This document shows positions 42,822-51,725 of a stretch of DNA of 64,000 nt, piece by piece; the first letter of the stretch is position 1; every line of letters starts with the position of its first letter. The DNA is from CAVLDP01 sp963661945 (lineage in GTDB: Bacteria; Bacillota; Clostridia; Lachnospirales; Lachnospiraceae). Location of the stretch: positions 4,214 to 68,213 of the forward strand of contig CAVLDP010000008.1 of assembly GCA_963661945.1 (NCBI GenBank). Reading direction: 5' to 3'. The position numbers and the translations under genes were made by a program. A model generated the notes under the pieces. It was not told where the DNA came from and did not search any database. It was given only the letters and a program-made list of their open reading frames with translations.

Positions 42822-44018
42822 TTAGGCCTCAGCTACCGCACCATCTGTATCCTTCTTAAATACCATCTTAAGGAAGATTGGAGTAACTAGTGTAGTAATA
42901 ATAACCATAAGAACAACTGGAGCAAACATCTCATCTGATACCAGTCCGTATGCACGGCCCTTGTCCGCAACGATCAGTGCAACCTCACCACGAGAGATCA
43001 TACCAACACCAACCTGGAGAGACTCCTTGATGTTCAGCTTACATGCCTTGGCACCAAGTCCGCAACCAACAACCTTGGTAAGAATTGCTACGATTGTAAG
43101 AATAATCGCGAATCCCCAAGCCTTAGCATCCATTCCGCCGAGAGAAACCTTGATACCGATACATGCGAAGAAGATACAACCGAAGAACATATTAGTGATA
43201 CCTTCAACCTTCTGATCGATATAATCTGCAGTCTTAGAAATACTAAGAATCAGACCAGCGAAGAAAGCACCGGTAATATCTGCAATTCCGAAGAACTCCT
43301 CTGAAGCGTATGCAAGAAGAAGGGCAAATGCAATCGCATAAAGTCCAGCACGTCTCTTGTGGTCCGCATTATCCACGATTGCGTGGAAACGAATCATAAG
43401 GAATGCAATAATTGCAATCACTACGAAGTAGAGAATAATCTTACCAAAGATAACGCCAACGCTGATGGAGGTATCCTTCATGGAAGATACAATAGTAAGA
43501 ACAATGATTCCGAGGATATCATCAATAACGGCAGCTCCAAGAATTGTGGTTCCCACCTTTCCGCCAAGCTTACCAAGCTCACGAAGAGTCTGAACTGTAA
43601 TACTAACAGATGTAGCTGTAAGTACAACGCCCATAAAGAGAGCTTCTAACATCTGAGTATGATCTGACATATCCATGTGGAAATAGAGTGCAAATGTCAG
43701 AAGGCCACCAATCAAAGGTAGAACAACACCGATTACGGCCGTTACCGTAGAAGCTACGATGTTCTTCTTCATCTCATCAATCTCAGTAGTAAGTCCAGCT
43801 GAGAACATGAGGAAGATAACGCCGAGCTCTGATGCATCCTTGAGGAAGGTTCCATTGTCTCCCGTCAGCGTAATAATATTGAAGCCAGAAGGTCCAAGTA
43901 GCACACCAGCTACCAGAAATCCTACAACCTCAGGTAAATTAATCTTACGGCAACCAAGTCCCAATATCTTGGTTGCTAGAATAATAATTGCAATCCATAA
44001 GAAAACTGTGTAATCCAT
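42822..44018 (-). CDS. Cation:proton antiporter, CPA2 (Kef/NapA-like)
   Basis: About 398 residues from the ATG at 44018, chosen because AGGTGA lies five bases upstream; a GTG at 44027 is possible. Twelve or thirteen membrane helices fill the chain. The signature region includes LPEVVGFLVAGVLLGPSGFN and the core helix AAVIDDILGIIVLTIVSS with paired Asp residues expected of electrogenic CPA2 antiporters. No TrkA-type NAD-binding domain follows. It probably exchanges Na+ or K+ for protons. Confidence 0.88.
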   Translation of the reverse strand: MDYTVFLWIAIIILATKILGLGCRKINLPEVVGFLVAGVLLGPSGFNIITLTGDNGTFLKDASELGVIFLMFSAGLTTEIDEMKKNIVASTVTAVIGVVLPLIGGLLTFALYFHMDMSDHTQMLEALFMGVVLTATSVSITVQTLRELGKLGGKVGTTILGAAVIDDILGIIVLTIVSSMKDTSISVGVIFGKIILYFVVIAIIAFLMIRFHAIVDNADHKRRAGLYAIAFALLLAYASEEFFGIADITGAFFAGLILSISKTADYIDQKVEGITNMFFGCIFFACIGIKVSLGGMDAKAWGFAIILTIVAILTKVVGCGLGAKACKLNIKESLQVGVGMISRGEVALIVADKGRAYGLVSDEMFAPVVLMVIITTLVTPIFLKMVFKKDTDGAVAEA

Positions 44019-44060
44019 GATAATCACCTATCCTTTTCCCATTATTTCAAAACTTTATAC

Positions 44061-44089
44061 ATTTTACATTTGTATTCGTTGCAATTCAA
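44061..44089 (-). promoter_or_regulatory. Promoter of the cation:proton antiporter gene
   Basis: On the minus strand TTGAAT (44089-44084) and TAAAAT (44066-44061) are 17 bp apart, about 43 bp ahead of the start codon. Confidence 0.6.
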
Positions 44090-44165
44090 GTTGACAAGTG
44101 TCTAATTTTTGATAGAACTTTATATTTTCTTTGTGAAAATTAACAATTGCATTTTTGCATTTCAT

Positions 44166-44957
44166 TTATGGACAGTTGAGTAATAACTGACAGAGTTGCA
44201 TCTTCGCCTCCGTAGGTGCGCTATTCTCGAAAATCACATGTCCTCGTCTGTCCCGATCCTTCTCTTGAAGACCAGCTTCTTCGATCCTTCGCTTCAGTTC
44301 TCTGGCCGTCCCTTCTGCTCCGTCGAAGATTCGCGTCTGAGGTCCTAAAATCTCCTGAATCTGTCTTCGGACAAATGGATAATGTGTACAACCAAGCACT
44401 GCTGCATCGAGGTTCTTATCCCTATAATCAAAGAGAAGCTGCTCTAGGAAATCATAGACTTCCTTGGAATCGTAGTGGCCAGTCTCCACAAATTCCATGA
44501 GACCTGGGCAAGGCAGTTGATAGATTCTAGCCTTCTCCTCATACTTATGTACCTGACTCTGAAACTTCTCCTGTCGAATGGTCATCGGCGTTGCCATTAC
44601 AAGAACGCTGGGATATTCCTTGCATTCAACAGCAGGCTTAAGAGCCGGCTCAATACCAACCAGCGGAAGCTTGGGGTAGAGGCTCCTAAGATCCTTCACC
44701 GCAGCTGAGGTTGCTGTATTACAGGCAATCGCCACAGCCTTGACTCCGCGCGACAGAAAGTCCTCCACATGGCCAATGGTAAGAGAGCGTATCTCCTCCG
44801 TGGGTCTGGTTCCATAGGGAGCATTAGCTGAATCTCCATAATATAAGAAGTCTTCATTTGGCATAAGAGCGACCATCTCCCGAAGGACGGATATACCACC
44901 CACGCCAGAATCAAAGACTGCTATCGGTTTCCTCGTTATATCTTCATTTCTATCCAT
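44166..44957 (-). CDS. murI: Glutamate racemase
   Basis: A 263-residue enzyme making D-glutamate for peptidoglycan. Both catalytic cysteines are visible, in AIACNTATSAA (about residue 80) and LGCTHYPF (about 190), with the N-terminal FDSGVGGISVLREM and YYGDSANAPYG. Length and motifs are standard. It stands alone, divergent from the zinc-ribbon gene. Confidence 0.96.
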   Translation of the reverse strand: MDRNEDITRKPIAVFDSGVGGISVLREMVALMPNEDFLYYGDSANAPYGTRPTEEIRSLTIGHVEDFLSRGVKAVAIACNTATSAAVKDLRSLYPKLPLVGIEPALKPAVECKEYPSVLVMATPMTIRQEKFQSQVHKYEEKARIYQLPCPGLMEFVETGHYDSKEVYDFLEQLLFDYRDKNLDAAVLGCTHYPFVRRQIQEILGPQTRIFDGAEGTARELKRRIEEAGLQEKDRDRRGHVIFENSAPTEAKMQLCQLLLNCP

Positions 44958-45056
44958 AGTCGCCTACATTATAACACAGATTTCAAGCAATGAATCTTTT
45001 CCTATAATATGCTATAATAATTCCGTAATATGTCGTTTGAAGAGGAGGTATCATAG

Positions 45057-45317
45057 ATGCACTTTTCTAAGCTGATAAATGAAGAAACTACAAGAAGAGT
45101 CTGCTCCAAATGTGGCCGACAGATTCCGCGTTCCACAGAAGGCGACCTGTGCGAGACCTGTAAGAGCGACGAACTCTACGCCAAGGTAAAGGAATATATC
45201 AACCAGAATTCGCCAACAGAGCTTGAAGTTGCTGAGGAATTCAACATTCCCCTTGCCCAGGTTCGTAAATGGATTCACGAAGGGCACATTGAATACAAGA
45301 CCAATCCTTTCGCCTAG
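45057..45317 (+). CDS. Zinc-ribbon/helix-turn-helix protein (YvyF-like)
   Basis: An 86-residue protein. An N-terminal zinc ribbon with two CxxC pairs (CSKCGR near residue 16 and CETCKS near 33) is followed by a MerR-like helix-turn-helix (ELEVAEEFNIPLAQVRKWIH). The combination resembles YvyF/TIGR03826 flagellar-operon proteins of Firmicutes. No flagellar gene is adjacent, so the link to motility is an inference. Strong GAGGAGG ribosome site; terminator follows. Confidence 0.75.
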   Translation: MHFSKLINEETTRRVCSKCGRQIPRSTEGDLCETCKSDELYAKVKEYINQNSPTELEVAEEFNIPLAQVRKWIHEGHIEYKTNPFA

Positions 45318-45348
45318 GACTTATATTATGTCATAGTGATTTTATCTG

Positions 45349-45388
45349 GAGTTATGCCGCGCATGTGGTATAACTCTTTATTTTTTCT
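45349..45388 (+). terminator. Terminator after the zinc-ribbon gene
   Basis: GAGTTATGCC pairs with GG(T)ATAACTC around a short loop (45349-45376), followed by TTTATTTTTT. It separates the zinc-ribbon gene from the surface operon. Confidence 0.85.
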
Positions 45389-45394
45389 TAATAT

Positions 45395-45423
45395 TTGTCG
45401 CGATTTTTTAATAGAATTTTAAT
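45395..45423 (+). promoter_or_regulatory. Possible promoter of the surface operon
   Basis: TTGTCG (45395-45400) and TTTAAT (45418-45423) are 17 bp apart, about 57 bp ahead of the first gene. Both boxes are imperfect. Confidence 0.4.
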
Positions 45424-45479
45424 CGTTTTTTTGAGAGCCTTGCGTTAAGATGCCTCTACCAAATCAAAGGAGGCCTCTT

Positions 45480-45806
45480 ATGGAAGAAATCATCAAATCT
45501 TATTTATCCATCTTTTTCATCGCATTACTTACCCTTCTTGGCATCTGCATGATCTACAATGCCTTGATTGTAAGACAAGCAAATCTCTTCTTCGCATCCT
45601 GCCGCAGTCGCATCGAAGCCAGCAATATGGCCGAATCCGTTATTGCCGACTGCATCGCTGAAGCCGAGGAATTCTACCCTGCCATGACCTTTATGCGCTA
45701 CGGAAGCGGCGACTATAGCTACGGCAGACTCGATCTGGAATATCGACTTTCTCTGCCAATTCTAAATCTTAACTCCACTCATCACATCACTTCTGAGATT
45801 CGATAG
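45480..45806 (+). CDS. Pseudopilin-like small membrane protein, surface operon
   Basis: From the ATG at 45480, with AGGAGG upstream, the product is 108 residues: one membrane helix (about residues 8-30) near the N-terminus and a short outer domain starting ASNMAESVIADCIAEAEE. The layout resembles TadE-like or pseudopilin proteins of tad/pilus clusters, but no signature is strong. It opens a six-gene plus-strand operon whose last gene encodes a very large surface protein. Confidence 0.6.
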   Translation: MEEIIKSYLSIFFIALLTLLGICMIYNALIVRQANLFFASCRSRIEASNMAESVIADCIAEAEEFYPAMTFMRYGSGDYSYGRLDLEYRLSLPILNLNSTHHITSEIR

Positions 45807-45815
45807 GAGGAACCC

Positions 45816-45920
45816 ATGCAACATTTTCTACAAGACTACGGAGAAGCCCTGCTTCTATCAGTCATCGGTCTGTCTCTGATTGGCTTCCTCCACGAATTAC
45901 TCTCTCTTCTATCCTTCTAA
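45816..45920 (+). CDS. Small membrane protein (34 aa), surface operon
   Basis: A very short gene with a good TAGGAGG ribosome site. It encodes MQHFLQDYGEALLLSVIGLS and 14 more mostly hydrophobic residues. It has the same plan as the next gene's product (a start with (D/T)YG(E/D)A(L/I)L then a membrane helix), so the two are probably paralogues. Position between two co-directional genes with tight spacing supports that it is real. Possibly a pilin-like or structural peptide; no family recognised. Confidence 0.6.
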   Translation: MQHFLQDYGEALLLSVIGLSLIGFLHELLSLLSF

Positions 45921-45936
45921 TATAAGGAGACTTCTT

Positions 45937-46077
45937 ATGAAAGATATTCTCGACACTTATGGCGATGCCATTCTAGCTATTGCTGCAAGCACTCTTTTTC
46001 TTACTATTTTCCTCACGATTCTTAGACACGATTTTGCCAGAGTACTGCTACATTTCCTCGTAGTTCTACTGGGTTAG
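45937..46077 (+). CDS. Small membrane protein (46 aa), surface operon
   Basis: A 46-residue product, beginning MKDILDTYGDAILAIAAST, with one or two hydrophobic stretches. AAGGAG precedes the ATG. Similar in plan to the 34-residue product encoded just upstream. Small, hydrophobic, tandem products of this kind occur in tad/Flp-type pilus loci, but the Flp prepilin-peptidase motif is not evident. Confidence 0.6.
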   Translation: MKDILDTYGDAILAIAASTLFLTIFLTILRHDFARVLLHFLVVLLG

Positions 46078-46085
46078 GAGATTCT

Positions 46086-47243
46086 ATGGATATTACTGTG
46101 CGCACCTATGGACGTGCGATTATAACTGTTCTTATTGTTATATTTCTATTTCTATGTATTGGCCTAGCTTCCGATTCATCCATTTTCCAAGACAGCTCAT
46201 CCAATCTTAATATCGACACCAAGGAAGCTAGTCCCTATGATATGGATCCCATCCTTGAAGATGACAGCCTCGTTCAATTATCCACCGCAGAAGACATCGT
46301 ATTAATCGCCAAGTCCAGTTACCAGATCTACGATTTCTTCCTGGTAAATGATGCCCCTTTCACAGAAGTGGAAGCCTCTCAGGGTGAATACTATGGCTTA
46401 ACCTCATCTGGGGAGAAGGCCTATCTCAAGGTCCTTCAGATTCTAAATGAAGAGAATGAAGATTTGACAAGCTCCATTTACTCCTCTCTTGACCGGACTC
46501 TGTATTTTGATGCAGGAGGAATCTATCGACTTAGAATGCATGTAGAGACAGAAGATGGCCGCGAGTCTACCTGCTATCTGGCCCTTGCTGTAGAGCCTAA
46601 TATACACCCCTGCACGAATCCGACGGGGCATCATTTTACAGAAGAGGTCGCTCTGTCTTCCTGCATTTCTCACGGTTATCTCATTCACACCTGTGAGTAC
46701 TGCGGCTATATCTATAGAGACGGATATCTGCCTTGCAGTGGGCATACCTGGGCCGAAGAATATACCGTAGACCTGGAAGCAACATGCCTTATTGCCGGCT
46801 CCAAATCCCGCCACTGCACCCTCTGCGATGCCAGAGGATATATACTTTCCATCGACCCTCTGGGCCATCACTATATCAGTACGCCAATTGTAGAGGTCAC
46901 CTGTACCCGTGACGGAGAATATTCCTACACCTGCGACCGGTGCGGCAACACCTACAGCGGCCTTGTGAAGAAAACCGGACATAAATACGGAAATCCAACA
47001 CAAGGCATCTGGGTTGAGATCGACCGCAAGATTGTCTCCTGGTCGAGCTACGGCTTTGGCTTCACACGCTACAACGTAGAATCCACCTTCTGCTGCAGCG
47101 TATGCAACGCCTACACCAAATATGGCTGGTTCTATCAGCAGGCCTTTGGCGTACCCATTCTTCAGACACTCACCACATTCAATTTCCAACATTGCTCTCG
47201 TTATTACTGCACCAATCCCGGCTGCACCAATTATATTCGATAA
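46086..47243 (+). CDS. Surface-exposed cysteine-pair repeat protein
   Basis: A 385-residue protein: an N-terminal membrane helix (residues 10-28), an extracellular region of about 150 residues, then at least three repeats in which a GHxW/GHHY/GHKY phrase is followed by CxxC pairs (CEYCGY, CTLCDA, CDRCGN). These zinc-ribbon-like repeats are common in surface proteins of Lachnospiraceae. The C-terminus is again Cys-rich (YCTNPGC). It lies 8 bp after the preceding small gene. Confidence 0.7.
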   Translation: MDITVRTYGRAIITVLIVIFLFLCIGLASDSSIFQDSSSNLNIDTKEASPYDMDPILEDDSLVQLSTAEDIVLIAKSSYQIYDFFLVNDAPFTEVEASQGEYYGLTSSGEKAYLKVLQILNEENEDLTSSIYSSLDRTLYFDAGGIYRLRMHVETEDGRESTCYLALAVEPNIHPCTNPTGHHFTEEVALSSCISHGYLIHTCEYCGYIYRDGYLPCSGHTWAEEYTVDLEATCLIAGSKSRHCTLCDARGYILSIDPLGHHYISTPIVEVTCTRDGEYSYTCDRCGNTYSGLVKKTGHKYGNPTQGIWVEIDRKIVSWSSYGFGFTRYNVESTFCCSVCNAYTKYGWFYQQAFGVPILQTLTTFNFQHCSRYYCTNPGCTNYIR

Positions 47244-47255
47244 GGACATACCATC

Positions 47256-47909
47256 ATGAAGCACATTTTCCTTGGCATACTCTTAGGCCTCATCACTATT
47301 CTATCCATTAGCTGCATCCTCACCATTCACACCCGCTCCATCCGAGAGGAGGAATTAGACCAGGCACTGCAAAGCGCTATGTGGGAAGTCATGGATAATC
47401 TCTCCGAGAATCAGAAATATTCCTTGATAGAAGGCGCCTCCTATAACGGAGACTCCCTTCTTCTTGCAGACTTTTGTCAGCATATCATAGAGGAAATCGA
47501 GCTTGGAAATGAAGAGGATTATGACGAGGACTTAGATCTCACCATTAGCGTCACAGGTGTCGATACCACGCGTGGTCTTCTATCCCTTCGTGTAACAGAG
47601 ACCTTCTCTTATCCTATTCTGGGACACGGCAAGGTGTCTTGTGACAAGACCCTTCTACTGGATTCGGACTATTATAACAAGTCCTTTCAGGTCACCTACC
47701 TGGATGCTGATGCCGCTACTATCTACAAAGAATATCAGATCTTCGCGCTGGAGAACTTTGTTCGACCATCCCATAACCCATGGGGAGATTCCTCCGGCTA
47801 CTGGGCCGACACAGATGGCAACAAAATGGGCACCGATTCGAACCCGTGGCCGGACATCATAGATCAGGACTACACCTTTGTTGCAGTCTATGAGAAGGAG
47901 AGTGAATAA
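47256..47909 (+). CDS. Pseudopilin-like membrane protein, surface operon
   Basis: A 217-residue protein with one N-terminal membrane helix (residues 4-24), a helical stretch EEELDQALQSAMWEVMDNL immediately outside, and a beta-rich outer domain that ends with a Trp/Asp/Asn-rich segment (NPWGDSSGYWADTDG). A helix followed by such a linker recalls minor pseudopilins. Its stop codon is directly followed by the ATG of the giant surface protein, so the two are translated together. Confidence 0.6.
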   Translation: MKHIFLGILLGLITILSISCILTIHTRSIREEELDQALQSAMWEVMDNLSENQKYSLIEGASYNGDSLLLADFCQHIIEEIELGNEEDYDEDLDLTISVTGVDTTRGLLSLRVTETFSYPILGHGKVSCDKTLLLDSDYYNKSFQVTYLDADAATIYKEYQIFALENFVRPSHNPWGDSSGYWADTDGNKMGTDSNPWPDIIDQDYTFVAVYEKESE

Positions 47910-50900
47910 ATGATACTGCACAAATTTAATACTCATAATAAATATCTGAAGTTATGGCTCATCCTGGGGCTAGCTCTCTTCTTCTGGATTTGCCCGCTGT
48001 CAAGCCAGCTACTATATGCGGAGGAGGCCCCGGTTGCCGAAGGAATCGCGGTCGCCGAGGAAGTCCCGGTTGCCGAAGAAGTTCCGGTTGCCGAAGAAGT
48101 TCCGGTTGCCGAAGAAGTCGCGGCCACGGAAGACGACATGTTCTCAAGCGGCAACGATGGCAAGTTCCGCATCTTCTATGTAAATTCTGAGAATTATTCT
48201 CTGGAAGAGGTCTTCCAGATTGTCAATAGCATGAAGGGCCAGACCGGGCACTACTATGCCTGGGCAATTGTCACTGAGGATATTGTCATCGATCGTCCTC
48301 TCTATCTCTCCTTTGGTTGCATCCGAATAAGCACCACCGGAACAGACGGCGCGGATCAGCACCCTACAACCATCTGGGCATCATCGACCATCACTACAAC
48401 CTCTTATGTCTCTCTAAGCAACGCCCGCGTCTGTTACTCTGGATCTGACTTCTTCCTAAACGCTGGAAATGATCCCTCAGATGATAACTGCGTAACGATT
48501 GAAGGCACAAGCTACGTCTATCAAGCCAATCCACGGTCTGGCGGCATCGCTTACGGGAGTGGTGAGAATTCCAGAGTGCATCTCTTCTCTGGAACACTCG
48601 AAGGTGCAGATACCGCCATCTCCATTCATAGCGGCAAGTCCTGCTATATGCGAAGCGGCTGCATCAAGAATTGTAATGTCGGATTTTCATTTACCGGATC
48701 ACCTAACGTACAACCGAATCGCGATGGATATTTCGTCTTTGGAGTCCTCGGTGGTTCGATCACAGACTGCGATATCGGAGTTCAATATTCTTCGATTGAG
48801 GATATGAGCTATCAGATGCCAATGCTTGGCCGAATCACTTCTTGTCGGATTGGATTTGAGAGCAAGAACTCAAATGCTCTCTCTTACGGTACTTATCGGT
48901 CTTGTCAGATTGGCATATCAAATGAAGCAGGCTCTTACCTGACTTCCTGCAGCACACTGAAGAACTGCGGCATTGCGCTAAAGCATATGGGACAGGAAGT
49001 CCATTCTTCGGACCATATCTCCGCCTGTTCCTCAGCGATTCAGGTTCTAGATGAGAATTCCCTCCTATATCTAACGGACGCAACCATTACATCCTGCGAT
49101 TCTGGGATTTATAACCTGGGGCAGACCTACCAGTCTGGCTCTTCCATTTCTTCCTGCTTAGATTATGCAATCTATCAACATGGTAGCTATAGTCTGTCCG
49201 GAGATATCCACATGGATAATACAAGCGGTGCAATAAAGTTATGCGGCAACCGCTACCTGACGATTCCAGGCGACATCACCAATCCTTCCGCCATGCTGTC
49301 GCTATCTGTTGTCTCCGATTCTCTGGATCCAAGCGATTCCACTCCTCCATCCGCTTATCTGGCAGTTGGGCACACGCTGGTTGAATGTGCGGATGCTGCA
49401 CTTGCTGATCGTACACTGGCACATTTTACTCTGGCGGGTTCTCTTACACCGTCACTTAATCCTCCAACCACCGATACAAGAGAATTCAACGGAGTAGCAG
49501 ACTCTGGTCACATCTCCTGCGGCTCTAGAAATGAGTACATCGATGATTGTCTGCTCTATCTTAATGCCAACTATCTCGTCCACTATGAAAAGGCAGACCT
49601 TGCCATCTCTAGTCTAAGTCAGGAAATCATTTCCGGTGGCGAAGCCTATCAGAGCTATGAGGAGGTTGTCCCTTGGGGCGAACCTACGATGGTCAATCGA
49701 TTGACTGCAACAGAAGATACGGACACAGTCTCTCTGCGCTTCTACGTAACCGGTGATGGCTCGGAGTCGTCGACACAAGTCTCCTTTCTAAAGCATCTTG
49801 GTTGGTCCGAAGAAGCGATCAGTCCGTTTGCACATCCCTCTGATGAGATTCATACCACTTCCTTCTATCTGACCGCTCTTGGCAACACCAGCCTCTATCC
49901 TGTAATTACCATCGGACCTGGTCTCTACCTCTACTACGAACCAAATGGTGGAAATGGAGAGTTAGTCACAGCAAACATATCAGAGCAACTGGAAGATATG
50001 AGGACAGATCTTATCGATAATCCATATTCCAAAACGGATAGTCGTGAGGTCTTTGATCTAAATGAGAACCAAAAAATTCCTCACGAGTACAGCTACTCTT
50101 TCGTGGGATGGCATCTATGGAATGACGAGATTAAGAAGGAATTAACTGGATCAGATGATGCCTTTGTCTCCTATCTAGACAAGCCTTATGAAGCTGGCTC
50201 TTCTGTCGATACTATAGAACTCCTCTCTGATTCCATCAGCTATAAGACCCTGCACATTTTCCAAAATGGAACTGCTGCAATACCACTCTATGCAACCTGG
50301 GATGAGTCGCCCGTGATTTCTGCCAAGAATGTCTATCTGAAGTCAGAGCAGATCGACTACCTGGACCAGGAAATCCTGCTTAACTTGTCTGAGGCTTCCA
50401 TTTCTGATCGTGAAGATGATTCCTGCAATGGTCAGACCAGTCTAGAGCTTGACAGCAGTCTTAATACGATAGAGGAACTTCGCGCAGAACTTATGCAAGT
50501 AGGGCAGGTCGGTTCAGTTTCAACCAAATTATACGGATACGATAGCCAGGGCAACACCTGCACTTATCCACTCCGAATCTATGTCGTTAGCAGTAAGCCA
50601 CTTGCGACCAGAAGCTGTCTACGATTTATTGACCAGGAGAATTACGAGAAAGGATTCGACGATACCGGAAGCATCATAGATTGTGAAGAGGACGGCAGTC
50701 TTATGGCAACCTCCGTATGGTATATACCAGATCAGTATCGGACTATGATTCAGTCAGCTTTTCTCGGGTTAGAAGAGAATAACTACCTTGCAGAATTTCA
50801 TTTTACACAGGAAGCTATGGCCTACTCTCAAGCATTTGTAGAAGAGAATGGTATAGGAAACTATAGAAATCGACACAGTGGTGGCAATCACCTGTCAGAA

Positions 50901-51725
50901 TGGCTTAGTATAATGAACCAATATCAGGCCCTGCCAGATGACTTTCTAACCTCGAATTCTATCAAGGATAACTATAGCGAATCCGCCGATGGATCAGATT
51001 CTACGGGAAGCACCGATGCTGGTGAAGATTCCTACCCTACACCAGAAGCACCAGATGGCTATGAAGAGACCGAAGACAAGGATGCAGGCGAGACAATTAT
51101 AGAAGATAAGAAAACACCTGCCCTTCTTATAGACTATAACGCTGCCCTCCCAGACGGTGCGGATAGCCTCGTATTAAATCTACCTAATTCTATGTGCGCC
51201 ACATCCGATATCACCCTGTCCAGCGAGGTTCCTACCTTACTCGGCTATGATTTTCTGGGATATTCTACAGATGATGATTCCAGAACTTATGGGCCAGGCG
51301 AGCAGATTGCTCTATCCGAGCTCCTCGGCATGGCCGACCTTGGAGACGATGGGAATTATCATTTCACACTGCACTGCACCTGGAAGCCTCATACCTACCA
51401 GGTCATCTACAATACAAATGCCCCTGACGGCATACAAGGTGTATACCTGCCAGAGGCAATAACATGCAACTATGGAATGGAGTACCAGCTATCCGAATTC
51501 TATCCAAGCACCGATTCTTACACGCTGACCTTCTTAGAATGGAATACCAAGTCTGATGGCAGCGGTAAGTCCTACGGACCGATGGACTTCATCTATAATC
51601 TAACTACTGAGGATGGCTCCACAGTGACTCTCTACGCTATCTGGTCGCAGATCGAGATTTCTGACGAGACGCATCAACCTGCAGGGGCAGATACGCCTAC
51701 GGAAGACGAGACTCATGACATGTGA
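47910..51725 (+). CDS. Large secreted beta-helix and InlB-repeat surface protein
   Basis: A 1271-residue secreted protein. A signal peptide or anchor lies at residues 12-35. Residues about 41-71 are the hexapeptide repeat VAEEVP. Residues about 90-500 have the repetitive Gly/Ser/Cys-rich turns of a right-handed parallel beta-helix (many I(S/T)SC-type phrases). Later come InlB-type B repeats with YYEPNGGNGE, VIYNTNAPDG and LYAIWSQ. No LPxTG, SLH or membrane tail ends the chain, so attachment is unclear; the small membrane proteins upstream may help display it. The 3' end overlaps the ATPase gene convergently by 29 bp. Confidence 0.75.
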   Translation: MILHKFNTHNKYLKLWLILGLALFFWICPLSSQLLYAEEAPVAEGIAVAEEVPVAEEVPVAEEVPVAEEVAATEDDMFSSGNDGKFRIFYVNSENYSLEEVFQIVNSMKGQTGHYYAWAIVTEDIVIDRPLYLSFGCIRISTTGTDGADQHPTTIWASSTITTTSYVSLSNARVCYSGSDFFLNAGNDPSDDNCVTIEGTSYVYQANPRSGGIAYGSGENSRVHLFSGTLEGADTAISIHSGKSCYMRSGCIKNCNVGFSFTGSPNVQPNRDGYFVFGVLGGSITDCDIGVQYSSIEDMSYQMPMLGRITSCRIGFESKNSNALSYGTYRSCQIGISNEAGSYLTSCSTLKNCGIALKHMGQEVHSSDHISACSSAIQVLDENSLLYLTDATITSCDSGIYNLGQTYQSGSSISSCLDYAIYQHGSYSLSGDIHMDNTSGAIKLCGNRYLTIPGDITNPSAMLSLSVVSDSLDPSDSTPPSAYLAVGHTLVECADAALADRTLAHFTLAGSLTPSLNPPTTDTREFNGVADSGHISCGSRNEYIDDCLLYLNANYLVHYEKADLAISSLSQEIISGGEAYQSYEEVVPWGEPTMVNRLTATEDTDTVSLRFYVTGDGSESSTQVSFLKHLGWSEEAISPFAHPSDEIHTTSFYLTALGNTSLYPVITIGPGLYLYYEPNGGNGELVTANISEQLEDMRTDLIDNPYSKTDSREVFDLNENQKIPHEYSYSFVGWHLWNDEIKKELTGSDDAFVSYLDKPYEAGSSVDTIELLSDSISYKTLHIFQNGTAAIPLYATWDESPVISAKNVYLKSEQIDYLDQEILLNLSEASISDREDDSCNGQTSLELDSSLNTIEELRAELMQVGQVGSVSTKLYGYDSQGNTCTYPLRIYVVSSKPLATRSCLRFIDQENYEKGFDDTGSIIDCEEDGSLMATSVWYIPDQYRTMIQSAFLGLEENNYLAEFHFTQEAMAYSQAFVEENGIGNYRNRHSGGNHLSEWLSIMNQYQALPDDFLTSNSIKDNYSESADGSDSTGSTDAGEDSYPTPEAPDGYEETEDKDAGETIIEDKKTPALLIDYNAALPDGADSLVLNLPNSMCATSDITLSSEVPTLLGYDFLGYSTDDDSRTYGPGEQIALSELLGMADLGDDGNYHFTLHCTWKPHTYQVIYNTNAPDGIQGVYLPEAITCNYGMEYQLSEFYPSTDSYTLTFLEWNTKSDGSGKSYGPMDFIYNLTTEDGSTVTLYAIWSQIEISDETHQPAGADTPTEDETHDM
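48032..48121 (+). repeat. Five 18-bp tandem repeats (VAEEVP hexapeptide)
   Basis: Units of 18 bp, consensus GGTTGCCGAAGAAGTTCC, begin at 48032, 48050, 48068, 48086 and 48104; the middle two are identical and the outer ones degenerate. Length changes stay in frame, so the repeat can lengthen or shorten the stalk behind the signal peptide. Confidence 0.85.

Noticed and set aside
46443..47264. 273-residue minus-strand open frame
   Set aside because: It mirrors the CxxC-repeat surface gene, has no ribosome site and its translation shows no recognisable fold; the plus-strand gene with good ribosome site and operon spacing explains the stretch.
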